From Enterobacter soli ATCC BAA-2102 (lineage in GTDB: Bacteria; Pseudomonadota; Gammaproteobacteria; Enterobacterales; Enterobacteriaceae): 64,000 nt of DNA. Where the stretch lies: contig NZ_LXES01000048.1 in assembly GCF_001654845.1 (NCBI RefSeq), forward strand, positions 62,001 to 126,000, given 5' to 3'. The position numbers and the translations under genes are program-made. Every line of letters starts with the position of its first letter. Positions within the stretch are counted from its first letter, which is position 1. This document shows, one piece after another, positions 1-8,739 of this stretch. The notes under the pieces were generated by a model. It was not told where the DNA came from. It worked only from the letters and a program-made list of their open reading frames with translations, and made no database searches.

Positions 1-1309
1 GTTGCCGGACATGGCAAAAAGTTTTGGTGTGCAGGCGGTTGATCTTAACATTGGCATCAGTGCGTATCTGATTACGCTCGCCGTGCTGATCCCCGCCAGC
101 GGCTGGATTGCCGACCGCTTCGGCGCACGCAAGGTATTCGCCCTTGCACTGGCCATCTTCACTCTGGCATCAGTATTTTGTGGCCTGTCGACGACGGTTG
201 ATCAGTTCGTTGCCATGCGTGTACTTCAGGGGATGGGCGGCGCACTAATGGTACCTGTCGGCCGCCTGGCTGTATTACGTACCACACCAAAACACCAGCT
301 TATTACCGCTATCGCCACGCTGACCTGGCCCGCACTGGTCGCCCCAATTATCGGCCCGCCGCTCGGCGGTTTTATTACCAGCTATGCCGACTGGCGCTGG
401 ATCTTTTTCATTAATGTCCCGCTGGGCATCGCGGCCATTATTCTGGCGCTGAAGATCATTCCCGACCTTCATGAAGATGCCCGTCGGCCCTTTGATTTAC
501 CGGGTTTTGTCGCCACAACGGTGGCCATGGTGAGCCTGGTGTACGCGATGGAATCCATGGGCGGGCAACATATGCAGGAAGGGCTGACGCTGCTGCTGTT
601 AGCCATCGGCTCCGCCGCTCTGATCTTCGCCCTGCGCCATTTCCAGCGCGTGCAGTGGCCGATGATCCGCCTCGATGCGATGCAGGTGCCGACCTTTCGG
701 GTCACGATGTACGGGGGTTCGCTGTTTCGCGCATCAATAAGTGCCGTCCCTTTCCTGTTGCCGCTGATGTTCCAGGTCGGGTTTGGCATGGATGCGTTTC
801 ATTCCGGCCTGCTGGTGCTGGCGGTATTTGTGGGGAACCTGACGATTAAACCGGCAACCACGCCACTCATCCGCCGTTTAGGGTTTAAGCGCCTGCTACT
901 GATCAATGGCGCATTAAATGTGCTGGCGCTGCTGGCCTGTGCGTTTCTGACCCCATACACACCCGTCTGGCTGATTATGCTGATCCTCTATCTGGGTGGG
1001 GTGTTCCGTTCGATTCAGTTTACCGCCGTAAGCACGCTGGCTTTTGCCGATGTTCCGTCAGCTCAGATGAGCTATGCCAACACACTGTTTTCCACCGCTA
1101 CGCAGCTTGCCGTTGGGCTGGGCATTACGCTTGGTGCAATTGGTATCCGTATTGGAGAAAAGGTCAGTGATGCCATCGGGATGGCGGCGCTCCCCGGCAT
1201 CAGCTTCCGGCTGGCGTTTGTGGTTATCGCGCTTATTTGCCTGGTAGGAATGTTTGATACTTTACGCCTGACCAAAGATGCAGGCAGTGCAGTGTCGGTG
1301 AAGAAATAA
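1..1309 (+). CDS. DHA2-family MFS drug exporter (5' end outside window)
   Basis: This is an inner-membrane proton-driven efflux permease of the major facilitator superfamily. The frame is open at base 1, so the true start and the first membrane segment lie outside the window. About 435 residues are visible, with at least 12 hydrophobic segments. A motif A-like loop, GWIADRFGARK, lies near residue 35. GPPLGGFI followed by DWRWIFFINVPLG, near residues 115-140, is typical of the 14-helix DHA2 (EmrB/QacA) branch. The substrate cannot be told from the sequence. The downstream gene is convergent, with a hairpin between them. Confidence 0.85.
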   Translation, partial: LPDMAKSFGVQAVDLNIGISAYLITLAVLIPASGWIADRFGARKVFALALAIFTLASVFCGLSTTVDQFVAMRVLQGMGGALMVPVGRLAVLRTTPKHQLITAIATLTWPALVAPIIGPPLGGFITSYADWRWIFFINVPLGIAAIILALKIIPDLHEDARRPFDLPGFVATTVAMVSLVYAMESMGGQHMQEGLTLLLLAIGSAALIFALRHFQRVQWPMIRLDAMQVPTFRVTMYGGSLFRASISAVPFLLPLMFQVGFGMDAFHSGLLVLAVFVGNLTIKPATTPLIRRLGFKRLLLINGALNVLALLACAFLTPYTPVWLIMLILYLGGVFRSIQFTAVSTLAFADVPSAQMSYANTLFSTATQLAVGLGITLGAIGIRIGEKVSDAIGMAALPGISFRLAFVVIALICLVGMFDTLRLTKDAGSAVSVKK

Positions 1310-1313
1310 AAAA

Positions 1314-1334
1314 GCCCGATATTGCTTATCGGGC
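1314..1334 (-). terminator. Rho-independent terminator
   Basis: A 7-bp perfect stem (gcccgat/atcgggc) with a 7-nt loop is followed by a T6 run on the minus strand. It terminates the isomerase gene and may also stop the MFS gene from the other side. Confidence 0.75.
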
Positions 1335-1352
1335 CTGTGATGCACACTGTTT

Positions 1353-1375
1353 GTCGGCCGGGTCATCCGGCCGAC
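1353..1375. repeat. REP-like intergenic hairpin
   Basis: A perfect 9-bp GC-rich inverted repeat (gtcggccgg/ccggccgac) with loop gtcat has no T run, so it is not a terminator itself. Its composition resembles enterobacterial REP units, which commonly protect mRNA 3' ends. A similar element is at 7736-7758. Confidence 0.5.
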
Positions 1376-1381
1376 ACGGGA

Positions 1382-2020
1382 TTAGCCAACAATCCCACGA
1401 ACAAAGGCTTCAATCTCTTTGTCCTGGCAGTTTTCGAAGAAGCACTGCTGGAAACGCTGGCCGGTTACGGCGGTTTTCACCAGCTCAGGATCGATAGCAC
1501 GCAGGGTATCCAGATAGTTTTCTTTCACCACAGCCGCTTTCACCTGATTCAGGATCCCGGCGTTACGCACCTGTGGCTCTTTACGCTCTGGCGGATAACC
1601 TTCTCCTTTACGGCCAGTAAAAGCTTTTTCGAAGATGAAGCGCACGTTCAGTTCGGCACCCCAGCCAAAGCCTTTGGCAAATGGCAGTGACAGCGCGTTA
1701 CCGTTGTTGATCTGTGAAAACAGGAATGCGTCAGCCGGGTCAATGCAATACCCGCAGATAACACCAGGGTGAATGTTCAGGGACATCAACGCGCCCTGCC
1801 CTGTGCCGCAGCCGGTCACAACGAAATCCACGGCTTTGGAATTCAGCAGAATGCTCGCCATAATCCCCAGATGGATGTAGGTCAGATGATGATCGTTTTC
1901 ATCACTCATCCCGACGTTATACACCGGGAAGCCTTTCTCATCGGCAACAGCGTTCAACTCGTTAAGGATGATGGCATTTTTACCTGCCTGGCTGTTTTCC
2001 ATCATCAGTGCAATTTTCAT
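1382..2020 (-). CDS. RpiB/LacA/LacB-family sugar-phosphate isomerase
   Basis: The 212-residue protein belongs to the RpiB/LacAB aldose-ketose isomerase fold, which in known members interconverts ribose- or galactose-phosphates. The phosphate- and active-site loop is seen as VVTGCGTGQG. An extended C-terminal region of about 60 residues goes beyond the roughly 150-residue canonical RpiB, so the substrate may differ. The start at 2020 is chosen because AGGAG lies 7 nt upstream; a longer frame to 2104 has no such support. It is monocistronic and no sugar kinase or transporter is adjacent, so the pathway is unknown. Confidence 0.75.
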   Translation of the reverse strand: MKIALMMENSQAGKNAIILNELNAVADEKGFPVYNVGMSDENDHHLTYIHLGIMASILLNSKAVDFVVTGCGTGQGALMSLNIHPGVICGYCIDPADAFLFSQINNGNALSLPFAKGFGWGAELNVRFIFEKAFTGRKGEGYPPERKEPQVRNAGILNQVKAAVVKENYLDTLRAIDPELVKTAVTGQRFQQCFFENCQDKEIEAFVRGIVG

Positions 2021-2285
2021 CTTTACTCTCCTGAATGCGTTGCGGGGAAGCCCGCCGTGGATACCTGAAAACATCACCTTACTATCAAATAAACGCGCTT
2101 TCAAATTAAGTGAAAACTTGTTTTAAAAAACAGAATAACGCTCACAGATTTGTGATGATTCAGCGCGAAACGCGCGTCTGTGGCACGCCGTTGCAAAGAG
2201 AAGGGGCAGTTTGTCTGGCTATTCCTGGCATTGCGCCAGGCATCTGCGGTTAGGATAACGTATCTCCATCTATTCAGAGCGATAT

Positions 2286-2624
2286 ATGAAAAGAGTATTC
2301 GTTGCCGCTACGCTCCTGTTACTTGCGGGCTGTTCCGTCACCCGCAAGGCAGAAGTGAGTAACCTGGATGCACCAAACGGGATAGTCCGTCTCGACTACG
2401 GCCAGGCAATGCTCCAGAACGCCCATTATGATGACTACGTCACCAACGGCACCGCGGCAAAAGCCTGTCAAGGCATGGGTTATGCAACTGCCTCGGCCTA
2501 CGGCCAGCCGATTAAAACCTGTACCCTGATCAGTGGTTCACTGTGCCTGAACGAAACCGTCACCATCCAGTACAAGTGCATGGGTTATGCCGTTAATCCA
2601 AATAGCGCAAATCCCTGGTATTAA
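2286..2624 (+). CDS. yecR: YecR family lipoprotein
   Basis: This 112-residue small outer-envelope lipoprotein has a short basic start, a hydrophobic run and the lipobox LLAGC, giving a lipidated Cys at residue 16. Four further Cys could form disulfides in the periplasm. It matches E. coli YecR in length and position, directly before ftnA. In E. coli yecR belongs to the flagellar regulon, but its molecular role is unknown. A hairpin (2630-2651) follows the stop codon. Confidence 0.85.
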   Translation: MKRVFVAATLLLLAGCSVTRKAEVSNLDAPNGIVRLDYGQAMLQNAHYDDYVTNGTAAKACQGMGYATASAYGQPIKTCTLISGSLCLNETVTIQYKCMGYAVNPNSANPWY

Positions 2625-2629
2625 CCCTT

Positions 2630-2651
2630 ACTGCCAGCGCTGACTGGCAGT
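2630..2651 (+). terminator. Hairpin after yecR, probable terminator
   Basis: An 8-bp perfect stem (actgccag/ctggcagt) with a 6-nt loop directly follows the yecR stop. Only short AT-rich sequence follows instead of a long T run, so termination may be partial. The 2652-2827 stretch beyond it is very AT-rich and should hold the ftnA promoter. Confidence 0.45.
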
Positions 2652-2827
2652 ATATTCAATTAAGAACAAAAACAATTCTCATTAATATATATAAATGAGC
2701 GCCAATGCGTTTTATTCCCATTCGTATTTTTAATAAAAAGTTATTTATTTTACTTTTTGCAAATAATTAAATAACAAATTATAGTGTCGCTCATCGTGAA
2801 CCAGAAATAATAAACCGGAGCTGCACC

Positions 2828-3325
2828 ATGCTGAAAACTGAAATGATCGACAAGCTCAATGCTCAAATGAACCTTGAACTGTACTCATCCCTGCTCTATC
2901 AACAGATGAGCGCCTGGTGCAGCTATCACAGCTTTGAAGGTGCGGCTGCGTTTCTGCGCCGTCATGCTCAGGAAGAGATGACGCACATGCAGCGTCTGTT
3001 TGATTATCTGACAGATACGGGCAGCCTGCCGCGCATTGCCACCGTAGAGTCACCGTTTGCGGAGTACGCTTCTCTGGATGAACTGTTCCGTGCTACCTAC
3101 GAACACGAGCAGCTGATCACCCAGAAAATTAACGAACTGGCGCACTCAGCAATGACCAACCAGGATTATCCAACCTTTAATTTCCTGCAATGGTATGTTG
3201 CCGAGCAACACGAAGAAGAGAAGCTGTTTAAATCCGTGCTGGATAAATTATCTCTGGCGGGTAAATCCGGTGAAGGTCTTTACTTTATCGATAAAGAGCT
3301 TTCCACTCTCGATACCCAGAATTAA
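2828..3325 (+). CDS. ftnA: Non-haem ferritin FtnA
   Basis: The 165-residue subunit is of a 24-mer iron-storage shell that oxidises Fe(II) and stores it as a ferric mineral in the cytoplasm. Ferroxidase ligands match E. coli FtnA: Glu17, Glu50 and His53, with the second-site glutamates in the QHEEEKL segment near residue 130. The length equals the E. coli protein. The start follows CCGGAG 10 nt upstream. The AT-rich leader (about 2660-2800) suits the Fur/H-NS-controlled ftnA promoter of E. coli, although no clear Fur box was identified. Confidence 0.97.
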   Translation: MLKTEMIDKLNAQMNLELYSSLLYQQMSAWCSYHSFEGAAAFLRRHAQEEMTHMQRLFDYLTDTGSLPRIATVESPFAEYASLDELFRATYEHEQLITQKINELAHSAMTNQDYPTFNFLQWYVAEQHEEEKLFKSVLDKLSLAGKSGEGLYFIDKELSTLDTQN

Positions 3326-3332
3326 TGAACTT

Positions 3333-3356
3333 GCGGAGCTGAATATTCAGCTCCGC
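3333..3356. terminator. Bidirectional terminator between ftnA and yecH
   Basis: A 24-bp perfect palindrome with arms gcggagctgaat/attcagctccgc lies between the convergent ftnA and yecH stops. TTTT follows on the plus side. Confidence 0.75.
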
Positions 3357-3362
3357 ACTGTT

Positions 3363-3599
3363 TTAATGACGGCAAATTTTACTTTCGTGCGTTGAAAACC
3401 CTTCAGCAGCCGGAATAAACTTGCCGCGCGCCGCCAGAAATGCCACCAACTCACCCGCCGTCATCTCTTCTGCCGAACAGGTATGAAAACGTTCTGCTGC
3501 GCCAAAACGCGCCTGAATAGCCGCTACCAGGCTTTGCTCTGTGTACTGCTCGCCAGACTCAATCATCATATTGAGCACTTCATGTCCGTGGATCGACAT
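3363..3599 (-). CDS. yecH: YecH family metal-binding-like protein (DUF2492)
   Basis: This 78-residue cytoplasmic protein matches YecH. Conserved His/Cys clusters are visible: HGHEV at the N-terminus, FHTCSAEEMT near residue 38, and HESKICRH at the C-terminus. They suggest metal binding. Its position, convergent with ftnA and before tyrP, is the same as in E. coli. The function is not established. Confidence 0.9.
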   Translation of the reverse strand: MSIHGHEVLNMMIESGEQYTEQSLVAAIQARFGAAERFHTCSAEEMTAGELVAFLAARGKFIPAAEGFSTHESKICRH

Positions 3600-3670
3600 T
3601 CTTATCCCCTCTGAAAAGAAGTCAGCAGACTATACGCTCAAGGGGAAATGCGCCTTGCGCTGGCGCAGGT

Positions 3671-4012
3671 TTACATGCACCCCGCGCAGCTGGTACATCG
3701 CCAGTCATGTGGATTAACGGCCTGGTAAAAGTAACGATAATTCGCCGTTTCCAGCGGGACACCGGCATCGAAGAAGAGATCGGTCAGCCACTCAACGTTT
3801 TCGATGATCCAGTCGTCTTCCGTCAGTCCCTGAGCAAAGGTTTCATCTTCCGGGTCAATAATGGAATAGATTGCCCAGGTGCCCATGTCTTTGTCCTGCC
3901 GGGACTCAGGGAGCTTCAGCGCTTTATCCTGCCAGCTGATGATCCAGTGTCCGTGGCAGAGTAAATTACCTCCGCGACTCCAGGCTGCCGTGAATGGATT
4001 TGTCCCCGCCAT
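3671..4012 (-). CDS. Conserved hypothetical protein with C-terminal Cys cluster
   Basis: The product is a 113-residue acidic soluble protein whose function I do not recognise. It has a central acidic region (DPEDETFAQGLTEDDW) and ends WRCTSCAGCM. This CxxCxxC tail could bind metal or act in redox. There is no signal peptide or membrane segment. GAGGGG lies just upstream of the ATG. It stands alone between yecH and tyrP and is transcribed away from tyrP. Confidence 0.6.
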   Translation of the reverse strand: MAGTNPFTAAWSRGGNLLCHGHWIISWQDKALKLPESRQDKDMGTWAIYSIIDPEDETFAQGLTEDDWIIENVEWLTDLFFDAGVPLETANYRYFYQAVNPHDWRCTSCAGCM

Positions 4013-4151
4013 TGCCCCTCACTTTTTTTGATAATTTATCTTTACTGTTTAAGGTACGCCTGATTTTCGCGCGATAACATTGCCCTTATGAAGTAGGCAA
4101 AACCCCAAAAAGGATCAGTGAGTTGCACAGGATTGAGCCCACCGGCCAAAG

Positions 4152-4192
4152 CGTAAATTAATCATTACACCACTTGTAACGGTGATTTGACG
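4152..4192 (+). promoter_or_regulatory. Tandem TyrR-box-like operators of tyrP
   Basis: Two sites resemble the TyrR box TGTAAA-N6-TTTACA. The better one at 4152-4169 reads cGTAAA-N6-aTTACA. A weaker one at 4175-4192 reads TGTAAC-N6-TTGACG. Their centres are 23 bp apart, about two helical turns. E. coli tyrP likewise has a strong and a weak adjacent box giving tyrosine repression and phenylalanine activation. The equivalence here is inferred. Confidence 0.5.
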
Positions 4193-4260
4193 AGATAGCA
4201 CTTTTCCCTTACTCTGCGCCGCAGATTTTGTCGCGATGTAAGTTCGTTGTAGAGGAAAGC

Positions 4261-5472
4261 GTGAAAAACAGAACCCTGGGAAGTATTTTTATCGTCGCTG
4301 GCACCACAATTGGCGCAGGAATGCTGGCCATGCCGCTGGCGGCGGCAGGTGTCGGATTCAGCGTTACGCTGATATTGCTGGTCTGCCTGTGGGCATTGAT
4401 GTGCTACACCGCGTTATTACTGCTTGAAGTGTATCAGCACGTTCCTGCTGATACCGGCCTGGGGTCACTTGCGGCACGCTACCTGGGGCGCTACGGCCAG
4501 TGGATAACCGGGTTTAGCATGATGTTCCTGATGTATGCCCTGACCGCGGCCTACATCAGCGGTGCCGGGGAGCTTATCGCCTCCAGCGTCAACGACTGGT
4601 TCGGCACAGGCATCACGCCGGCTACCGGGGCTATTTGCTTTGCGCTTATCGGCGGCGGCGTTGTTTGTGTGGGCACATCGCTGGTCGATCTGTTCAACCG
4701 TTTTCTGTTCAGCGCCAAAATTCTGTTTCTGATCGTAATGCTGGTTTTACTGGCACCGCATGTTCACAAGGTTAACCTGCTGACGCTGCCGTTGGAAAAA
4801 GGGCTGGCGCTTTCCGCTATTCCGGTGATTTTCACCTCGTTTGGCTTCCACGGTAGCGTGCCAAGTATCGTCAGCTATATGAATGGTGATATCCGCAAGC
4901 TGCGCCGCGTCTTTATGATTGGTAGCGCCATTCCGCTGATTGCCTATATTTTCTGGCAGCTGGTGACGCTGGGCAGTATTGATTCTTCAACCTTTGTGGG
5001 CCTGATGGCCGAGCATTCGGGTCTGAATGGTTTCCTGGTAGCATTGCGCGACGTGGTGACCTCTTCCCACGTTGAGCTGGCAGTGCATCTGTTTGCTGAC
5101 CTGGCGCTGGCGACATCGTTCCTCGGCGTGGCGCTGGGCCTGTTTGACTACCTGGCCGATCTGTTCCAACGTCGTAACACCGCTGGCGGGCGTTTGCAGA
5201 CAGGGGCGATCACCTTCCTGCCACCGCTGGCGTTTGCGCTGTTTTATCCGCGTGGTTTTGTGATGGCACTGGGTTATGCCGGCGTGGCGTTATCCGTCCT
5301 TGCCCTGCTGCTGCCTTCCCTGCTGGCATGGAAAAGCCGTCAGCAGCATCCTGAACAAGGCTACCGGGTTGCAGGCGGTAAACCGCTGCTGTGTATTGTG
5401 TTTGCCTGCGGCGTGGTGATTATTCTGGTGCAGTTTTTGATTGCAGCGGGGTTGCTGCCGGAAGTGGGTTAA
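4261..5472 (+). CDS. tyrP: Tyrosine-specific transport protein TyrP
   Basis: This inner-membrane tyrosine/proton symporter of the aromatic amino acid permease (ArAAP/HAAAP) family has 403 residues and about 11 hydrophobic segments. The N-terminus KNRTLGSIFIVAGTTIGAG carries the GTTIGAGM motif expected for this family. The start is GTG at 4261, matching E. coli TyrP and preceded by AGAGGAAA; an in-frame extension to 4228 lacks support. TyrR-like boxes lie upstream, and a strong terminator follows. Confidence 0.96.
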   Translation: MKNRTLGSIFIVAGTTIGAGMLAMPLAAAGVGFSVTLILLVCLWALMCYTALLLLEVYQHVPADTGLGSLAARYLGRYGQWITGFSMMFLMYALTAAYISGAGELIASSVNDWFGTGITPATGAICFALIGGGVVCVGTSLVDLFNRFLFSAKILFLIVMLVLLAPHVHKVNLLTLPLEKGLALSAIPVIFTSFGFHGSVPSIVSYMNGDIRKLRRVFMIGSAIPLIAYIFWQLVTLGSIDSSTFVGLMAEHSGLNGFLVALRDVVTSSHVELAVHLFADLALATSFLGVALGLFDYLADLFQRRNTAGGRLQTGAITFLPPLAFALFYPRGFVMALGYAGVALSVLALLLPSLLAWKSRQQHPEQGYRVAGGKPLLCIVFACGVVIILVQFLIAAGLLPEVG

Positions 5473-5479
5473 TAAAAAA

Positions 5480-5505
5480 GGGGCTACTCGTAGCCCCTTT
5501 TTTTT
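5480..5505. terminator. Bidirectional terminator between tyrP and yecA
   Basis: A 7-bp stem (ggggcta/tagcccc) with a 4-nt loop is flanked by an A6 run before and a T8 run after. It serves both convergent genes. Confidence 0.88.
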
Positions 5506-5506
5506 A

Positions 5507-6175
5507 TCAGTGCAGACAGCAGCTCTTAAACTTCTTACCGCTACCGCACGGACACGGATCGTTACGCCCAACTTTCGCGCCATTCACGACCGGTTTTTGT
5601 GCGACAGGTTGCTGCGGATTCTCGACCCAGTAGTTGTACAGGCGCAACGCCGCAGGCTGGATGCCTTCAATACTGGCGGTGTATTCTTCTTCGGTCAGTT
5701 CATCCAGCTTATCGCTGTTCTCTTCTGTACCGTGCAGGGCAATCAGATCCAGATCCGCCTTCAACTCTTCCGGCAAAGATGACCAGTCGGTCAGCGCCAC
5801 ACCACGCATATAGCCGTAGCACCACTCTTCAACCACCGTGTAGCTCTGCCCATCCACATCGTTGTAACCAAACATCGGTTCAAACTGATCCGGGTATTCG
5901 CTCAGGCGCTCGGCAATATCGTTCATATGCTTGAAGCAAAGGTCGATAAAGCGATTCATTTCGCGATCGTTTTTCCAGCGCGGAATATATTTTTCTCCAC
6001 CCCAGACCGCCACCAGCCATGTATCGGGTTCAACCACAACAGGGCCAGAAAGGACTGCGGTGAGCATACCGTCCAGTTCAGACACGTCGATAACTGACGC
6101 ATCTTCATGCCCATAAGAGATTAATGTCTCTTCCAGCCACGCCATTTCGCCTTCATTTAATGGGCCTTCCGTCAT
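5507..6175 (-). CDS. yecA: YecA, UPF0149 family protein with SEC-C zinc motif
   Basis: The 222-residue cytoplasmic protein has an N-terminal UPF0149 domain (about residues 1-180). Its C-terminal SEC-C motif is NDPCPCGSGKKFKSCCLH, which in SecA and YecA binds a metal and contacts ribosome or SecB partners. The start at 6175 has AGGAG 8 nt upstream and gives the E. coli length; the frame extends to 6229 without support. Synteny with tyrP is conserved. Confidence 0.93.
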   Translation of the reverse strand: MTEGPLNEGEMAWLEETLISYGHEDASVIDVSELDGMLTAVLSGPVVVEPDTWLVAVWGGEKYIPRWKNDREMNRFIDLCFKHMNDIAERLSEYPDQFEPMFGYNDVDGQSYTVVEEWCYGYMRGVALTDWSSLPEELKADLDLIALHGTEENSDKLDELTEEEYTASIEGIQPAALRLYNYWVENPQQPVAQKPVVNGAKVGRNDPCPCGSGKKFKSCCLH

Positions 6176-6283
6176 CGCTGACACTCCTGATAAAAAAAGG
6201 AAAAGATCCTGACACATATCGCACGCCATGCCTATCTCAAGTTTAGGTCTTTATTGGTGCAAAAAAGTACAAATCGTGACCCT

Positions 6284-6300
6284 TGCACAACTTATGGGCA
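6284..6300. promoter_or_regulatory. NtrC-binding-site-like dyad upstream of liv operon
   Basis: TGCACA-N5-TGGGCA matches 9 of 12 positions of the NtrC consensus TGCACC-N5-GGTGCA. It lies about 140 bp before the predicted transcription start, a usual enhancer distance. A lone GGTGCA half-site is at 6256-6261. The assignment is inferred from the consensus only. Confidence 0.35.
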
Positions 6301-6413
6301 TTCTTGTTAACGAGATGTGATCTCCGCTGTAATTTCATTGCGTCCCGCAAGGCGGCGTAAAACGGCACTCTATACTCAAACATGTCGCAACCCGGTCAAT
6401 GGGTTAACAATTC

Positions 6414-6430
6414 TGGCAACTATTTTGCTT
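6414..6430 (+). promoter_or_regulatory. Sigma-54 promoter candidate for livJHMGF
   Basis: TGGCAACTATTTTGCTT has the -24 GG (6415-6416) and -12 GC (6427-6428) separated by exactly 10 bp, as sigma-54 requires. It predicts a leader of about 155 nt. The rest of the 6176-6593 gap shows no gene. Confidence 0.45.
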
Positions 6431-6593
6431 ATTGTTTTGCGCGCGAATTTTGCGCAAGGAACCCTCGCCGTAATAAGCAGGATGTTGTCGGGTTTAGTGC
6501 ATTTTGTTCTCGTTTTTGTTTTTGGATTGGCAACGCCGTCGGGCGTTCGGGCTTTAACCTCGTGCAAAAACCTCTTCGCTAAGGAACATAATA

Positions 6594-7715
6594 ATGTCGC
6601 TGAAATTTATCAGAAGTCCTCTTTCTCTTGTGCTGGCAGGTTGTCTGGTGACCGCATTCTCCGCCCAGGCGGATATTGTTATTGGTGTCGCCGGGCCGTT
6701 CACAGGCCCTAATGCCACGTATGGCGATCAGTACTGGCATGGTGCCACACAGGCAGCAGAAGACATTAACGCCGCAGGTGGGATCAACGGTGAGAAAATT
6801 AAACTGGTTCAGGGCGATGATGCCTGCGAGCCTAAACAGGCCGTTGCGGTTGCTAACCGTTTAGTCGATCAGGATAAAGTCAAAGCTGTTATTGGCCATT
6901 TCTGCTCTTCCTCAACCATGCCCGCCTCAGAGGTGTATAGCGATGCGGGAATTATCGCCATCACCCCGGGCTCGACTAACCCGCTGATCACTGAACGCGG
7001 TATGAGCGATATGTTCCGCATGTGCGGACGCGATGATCAGCAGGGCCAGGTTGCCAGCGATTTCATCATCGACAAACTGAAAGCCAAACGGGTCGTCATC
7101 ATTCACGATAAAGACACCTACGGTCAGGGGCTGGCGGATGCCACCAAAGCCGCGCTGGCGAAACGCGGCGTCCAGGACGTGATGTACGAAGGCTTATCGC
7201 GTGGTGAGAAAGACTTTAACGCCCTGGTCACCAAAATTGGCGCGCAGAAGCCAGACGTGGTGTTCTTCGGCGGCTGTCACCCGGAAGCCGGCCCGCTGGT
7301 GCGCCAGATGCGTGAGCAAGGGGTACAGGCCAAATTCTTCTCTGGCGACTGTATCGTCAATGAAGAGATGGTGACCGCCGCAGGTGGGCCGCAATACACC
7401 AACGGTATTTATATGACCTTCGGCAAAGATCCTCGCCTGATCCCGGATGGCAAAGCCGTTATCGAGAAATTCCGTGCTGGCAAGTTTGAACCGGAAGGTT
7501 ACACCCTTTACTCGTATGCCTCTGTACAGGCCATTGCTGCGGCATTTAAAGCGACTGGGGGTACGGATTCAGCCAAAGCCAGCGAATGGCTGAAAGCCAA
7601 CCCGGTTGAAACCGTGATGGGCAAAAAAGCCTGGGACAGCAAAGGCGACCTGAAAGTGTCTGACTACGTTGTCTATCAGTGGGACGACAAAGGGAAATAT
7701 AAGGAAGTACAGTAA
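6594..7715 (+). CDS. Branched-chain amino acid ABC transporter, periplasmic binding protein (LivJ/LivK type)
   Basis: The 373-residue periplasmic receptor delivers leucine, isoleucine, valine or a related amino acid to the LivHM permease. The signal peptide runs to about residue 26 (AFSAQA before DIVIG). The DDACEPKQ and GHFCSSSTMP segments carry the conserved disulfide cysteines of LivJ/LivK, and GDQYWHG is a LivJ-type segment near the N-terminus. The start follows AAGGAA. It is the first gene of the operon and is separated from livH by a hairpin, usual where the binding protein is made in excess. It is distinct from the E. coli livJ/livK locus, so it is best treated as a paralogue. Confidence 0.9.
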   Translation: MSLKFIRSPLSLVLAGCLVTAFSAQADIVIGVAGPFTGPNATYGDQYWHGATQAAEDINAAGGINGEKIKLVQGDDACEPKQAVAVANRLVDQDKVKAVIGHFCSSSTMPASEVYSDAGIIAITPGSTNPLITERGMSDMFRMCGRDDQQGQVASDFIIDKLKAKRVVIIHDKDTYGQGLADATKAALAKRGVQDVMYEGLSRGEKDFNALVTKIGAQKPDVVFFGGCHPEAGPLVRQMREQGVQAKFFSGDCIVNEEMVTAAGGPQYTNGIYMTFGKDPRLIPDGKAVIEKFRAGKFEPEGYTLYSYASVQAIAAAFKATGGTDSAKASEWLKANPVETVMGKKAWDSKGDLKVSDYVVYQWDDKGKYKEVQ

Positions 7716-7735
7716 CAGGACGGAGTCACGCTCAA

Positions 7736-7758
7736 CGCCGGCAGGTCTTCTGCCGGCG
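7736..7758. repeat. Intercistronic hairpin after the binding-protein gene
   Basis: A perfect 9-bp GC-rich stem (cgccggcag/ctgccggcg) with loop gtctt lacks a T run. It probably stabilises the 3' end of the binding-protein mRNA and lowers read-through into livH. Confidence 0.55.
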
Positions 7759-7813
7759 CGAAATAAACATCAGGCTGCGCGGCTCGCGCGGCCGTTATAA
7801 AGAGCGCGCTAAG

Positions 7814-8728
7814 ATGAGTACATTCTTCCTGCAACAATTGATCAATGGCTTAACGCTCGGTTCTGTCTATGGATTGATCGCCATTGGTTACACCATGGTT
7901 TATGGCATTATCGGCATGATTAACTTCGCTCATGGCGAGGTGTATATGATCTCTGCCTATCTCTGCGCCATCGGCCTGGCGCTGCTGTCGTTCTTCGGTT
8001 TGCAGTCATTCCCCCTGCTCATTCTCGGCACACTGGTCTTTACCATTGTGGTGACGGGCGTGTATGGCTGGACGATAGAGCGTATTGCGTATAAACCCCT
8101 ACGCAACTCCACCCGTTTAGCACCGCTGATTTCCGCCATCGGGATGTCACTTATCCTGCAAAACTACGCGCAAATCAGCCAGGGGCCGCGCCAGCAAGGG
8201 GTTCCAACCATGCTTGATGGCGTTCTCCGTTTCCATCTGGGTGAAGGCTTTGTCCAGATAACCTATACCAAAGTCTTTATCCTGGTCGCCTCGTTCCTGG
8301 GGATGCTGCTGCTGACCTGGATAATTGGCAATACCCGCTTAGGGCGCATGTGCCGCGCGGTACAGCAGGATCGCAAAATGGCCTCAATCCTCGGGATCAA
8401 CACCGACAGGATCATCTCCCTGGTATTTGTGATTGGCGCGGCGATGGCCGGTCTTGCCGGGGTGTTGATCACCATGAACTACGGCACGTTTGATTTTTAC
8501 GCCGGGTTCGTGATCGGTATTAAGGCTTTTACCGCTGCGGTACTGGGGGGAATCGGCTCATTACCGGGCGCCATGCTCGGCGGGTTGATTCTCGGCGTGG
8601 CCGAAGCGCAGTTCTCCGGGATGGTGAACTCGGATTATAAAGACGTGTTCTCGTTTGGGTTACTGGTGGTTATCCTGATTTTCCGCCCACAGGGACTGCT
8701 TGGCCGCCCTGTTGTGGCCAAAGTGTGA
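7814..8728 (+). CDS. livH: Branched-chain amino acid ABC transporter permease LivH
   Basis: This 304-residue inner-membrane permease has about eight hydrophobic segments. The N-terminal signature QLINGLTLGSVYGLIAIGYT and the GIIGMINFAHGEVYM segment are typical of LivH. The EAA-like loop near GAVLGGIGSLPGAMLGG contacts the ATPases. It pairs with LivM. Its stop at 8728 lies 11 bases before the livM ATG. Confidence 0.94.
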   Translation: MSTFFLQQLINGLTLGSVYGLIAIGYTMVYGIIGMINFAHGEVYMISAYLCAIGLALLSFFGLQSFPLLILGTLVFTIVVTGVYGWTIERIAYKPLRNSTRLAPLISAIGMSLILQNYAQISQGPRQQGVPTMLDGVLRFHLGEGFVQITYTKVFILVASFLGMLLLTWIIGNTRLGRMCRAVQQDRKMASILGINTDRIISLVFVIGAAMAGLAGVLITMNYGTFDFYAGFVIGIKAFTAAVLGGIGSLPGAMLGGLILGVAEAQFSGMVNSDYKDVFSFGLLVVILIFRPQGLLGRPVVAKV

Positions 8729-8739
8729 GGGAGAATGGC

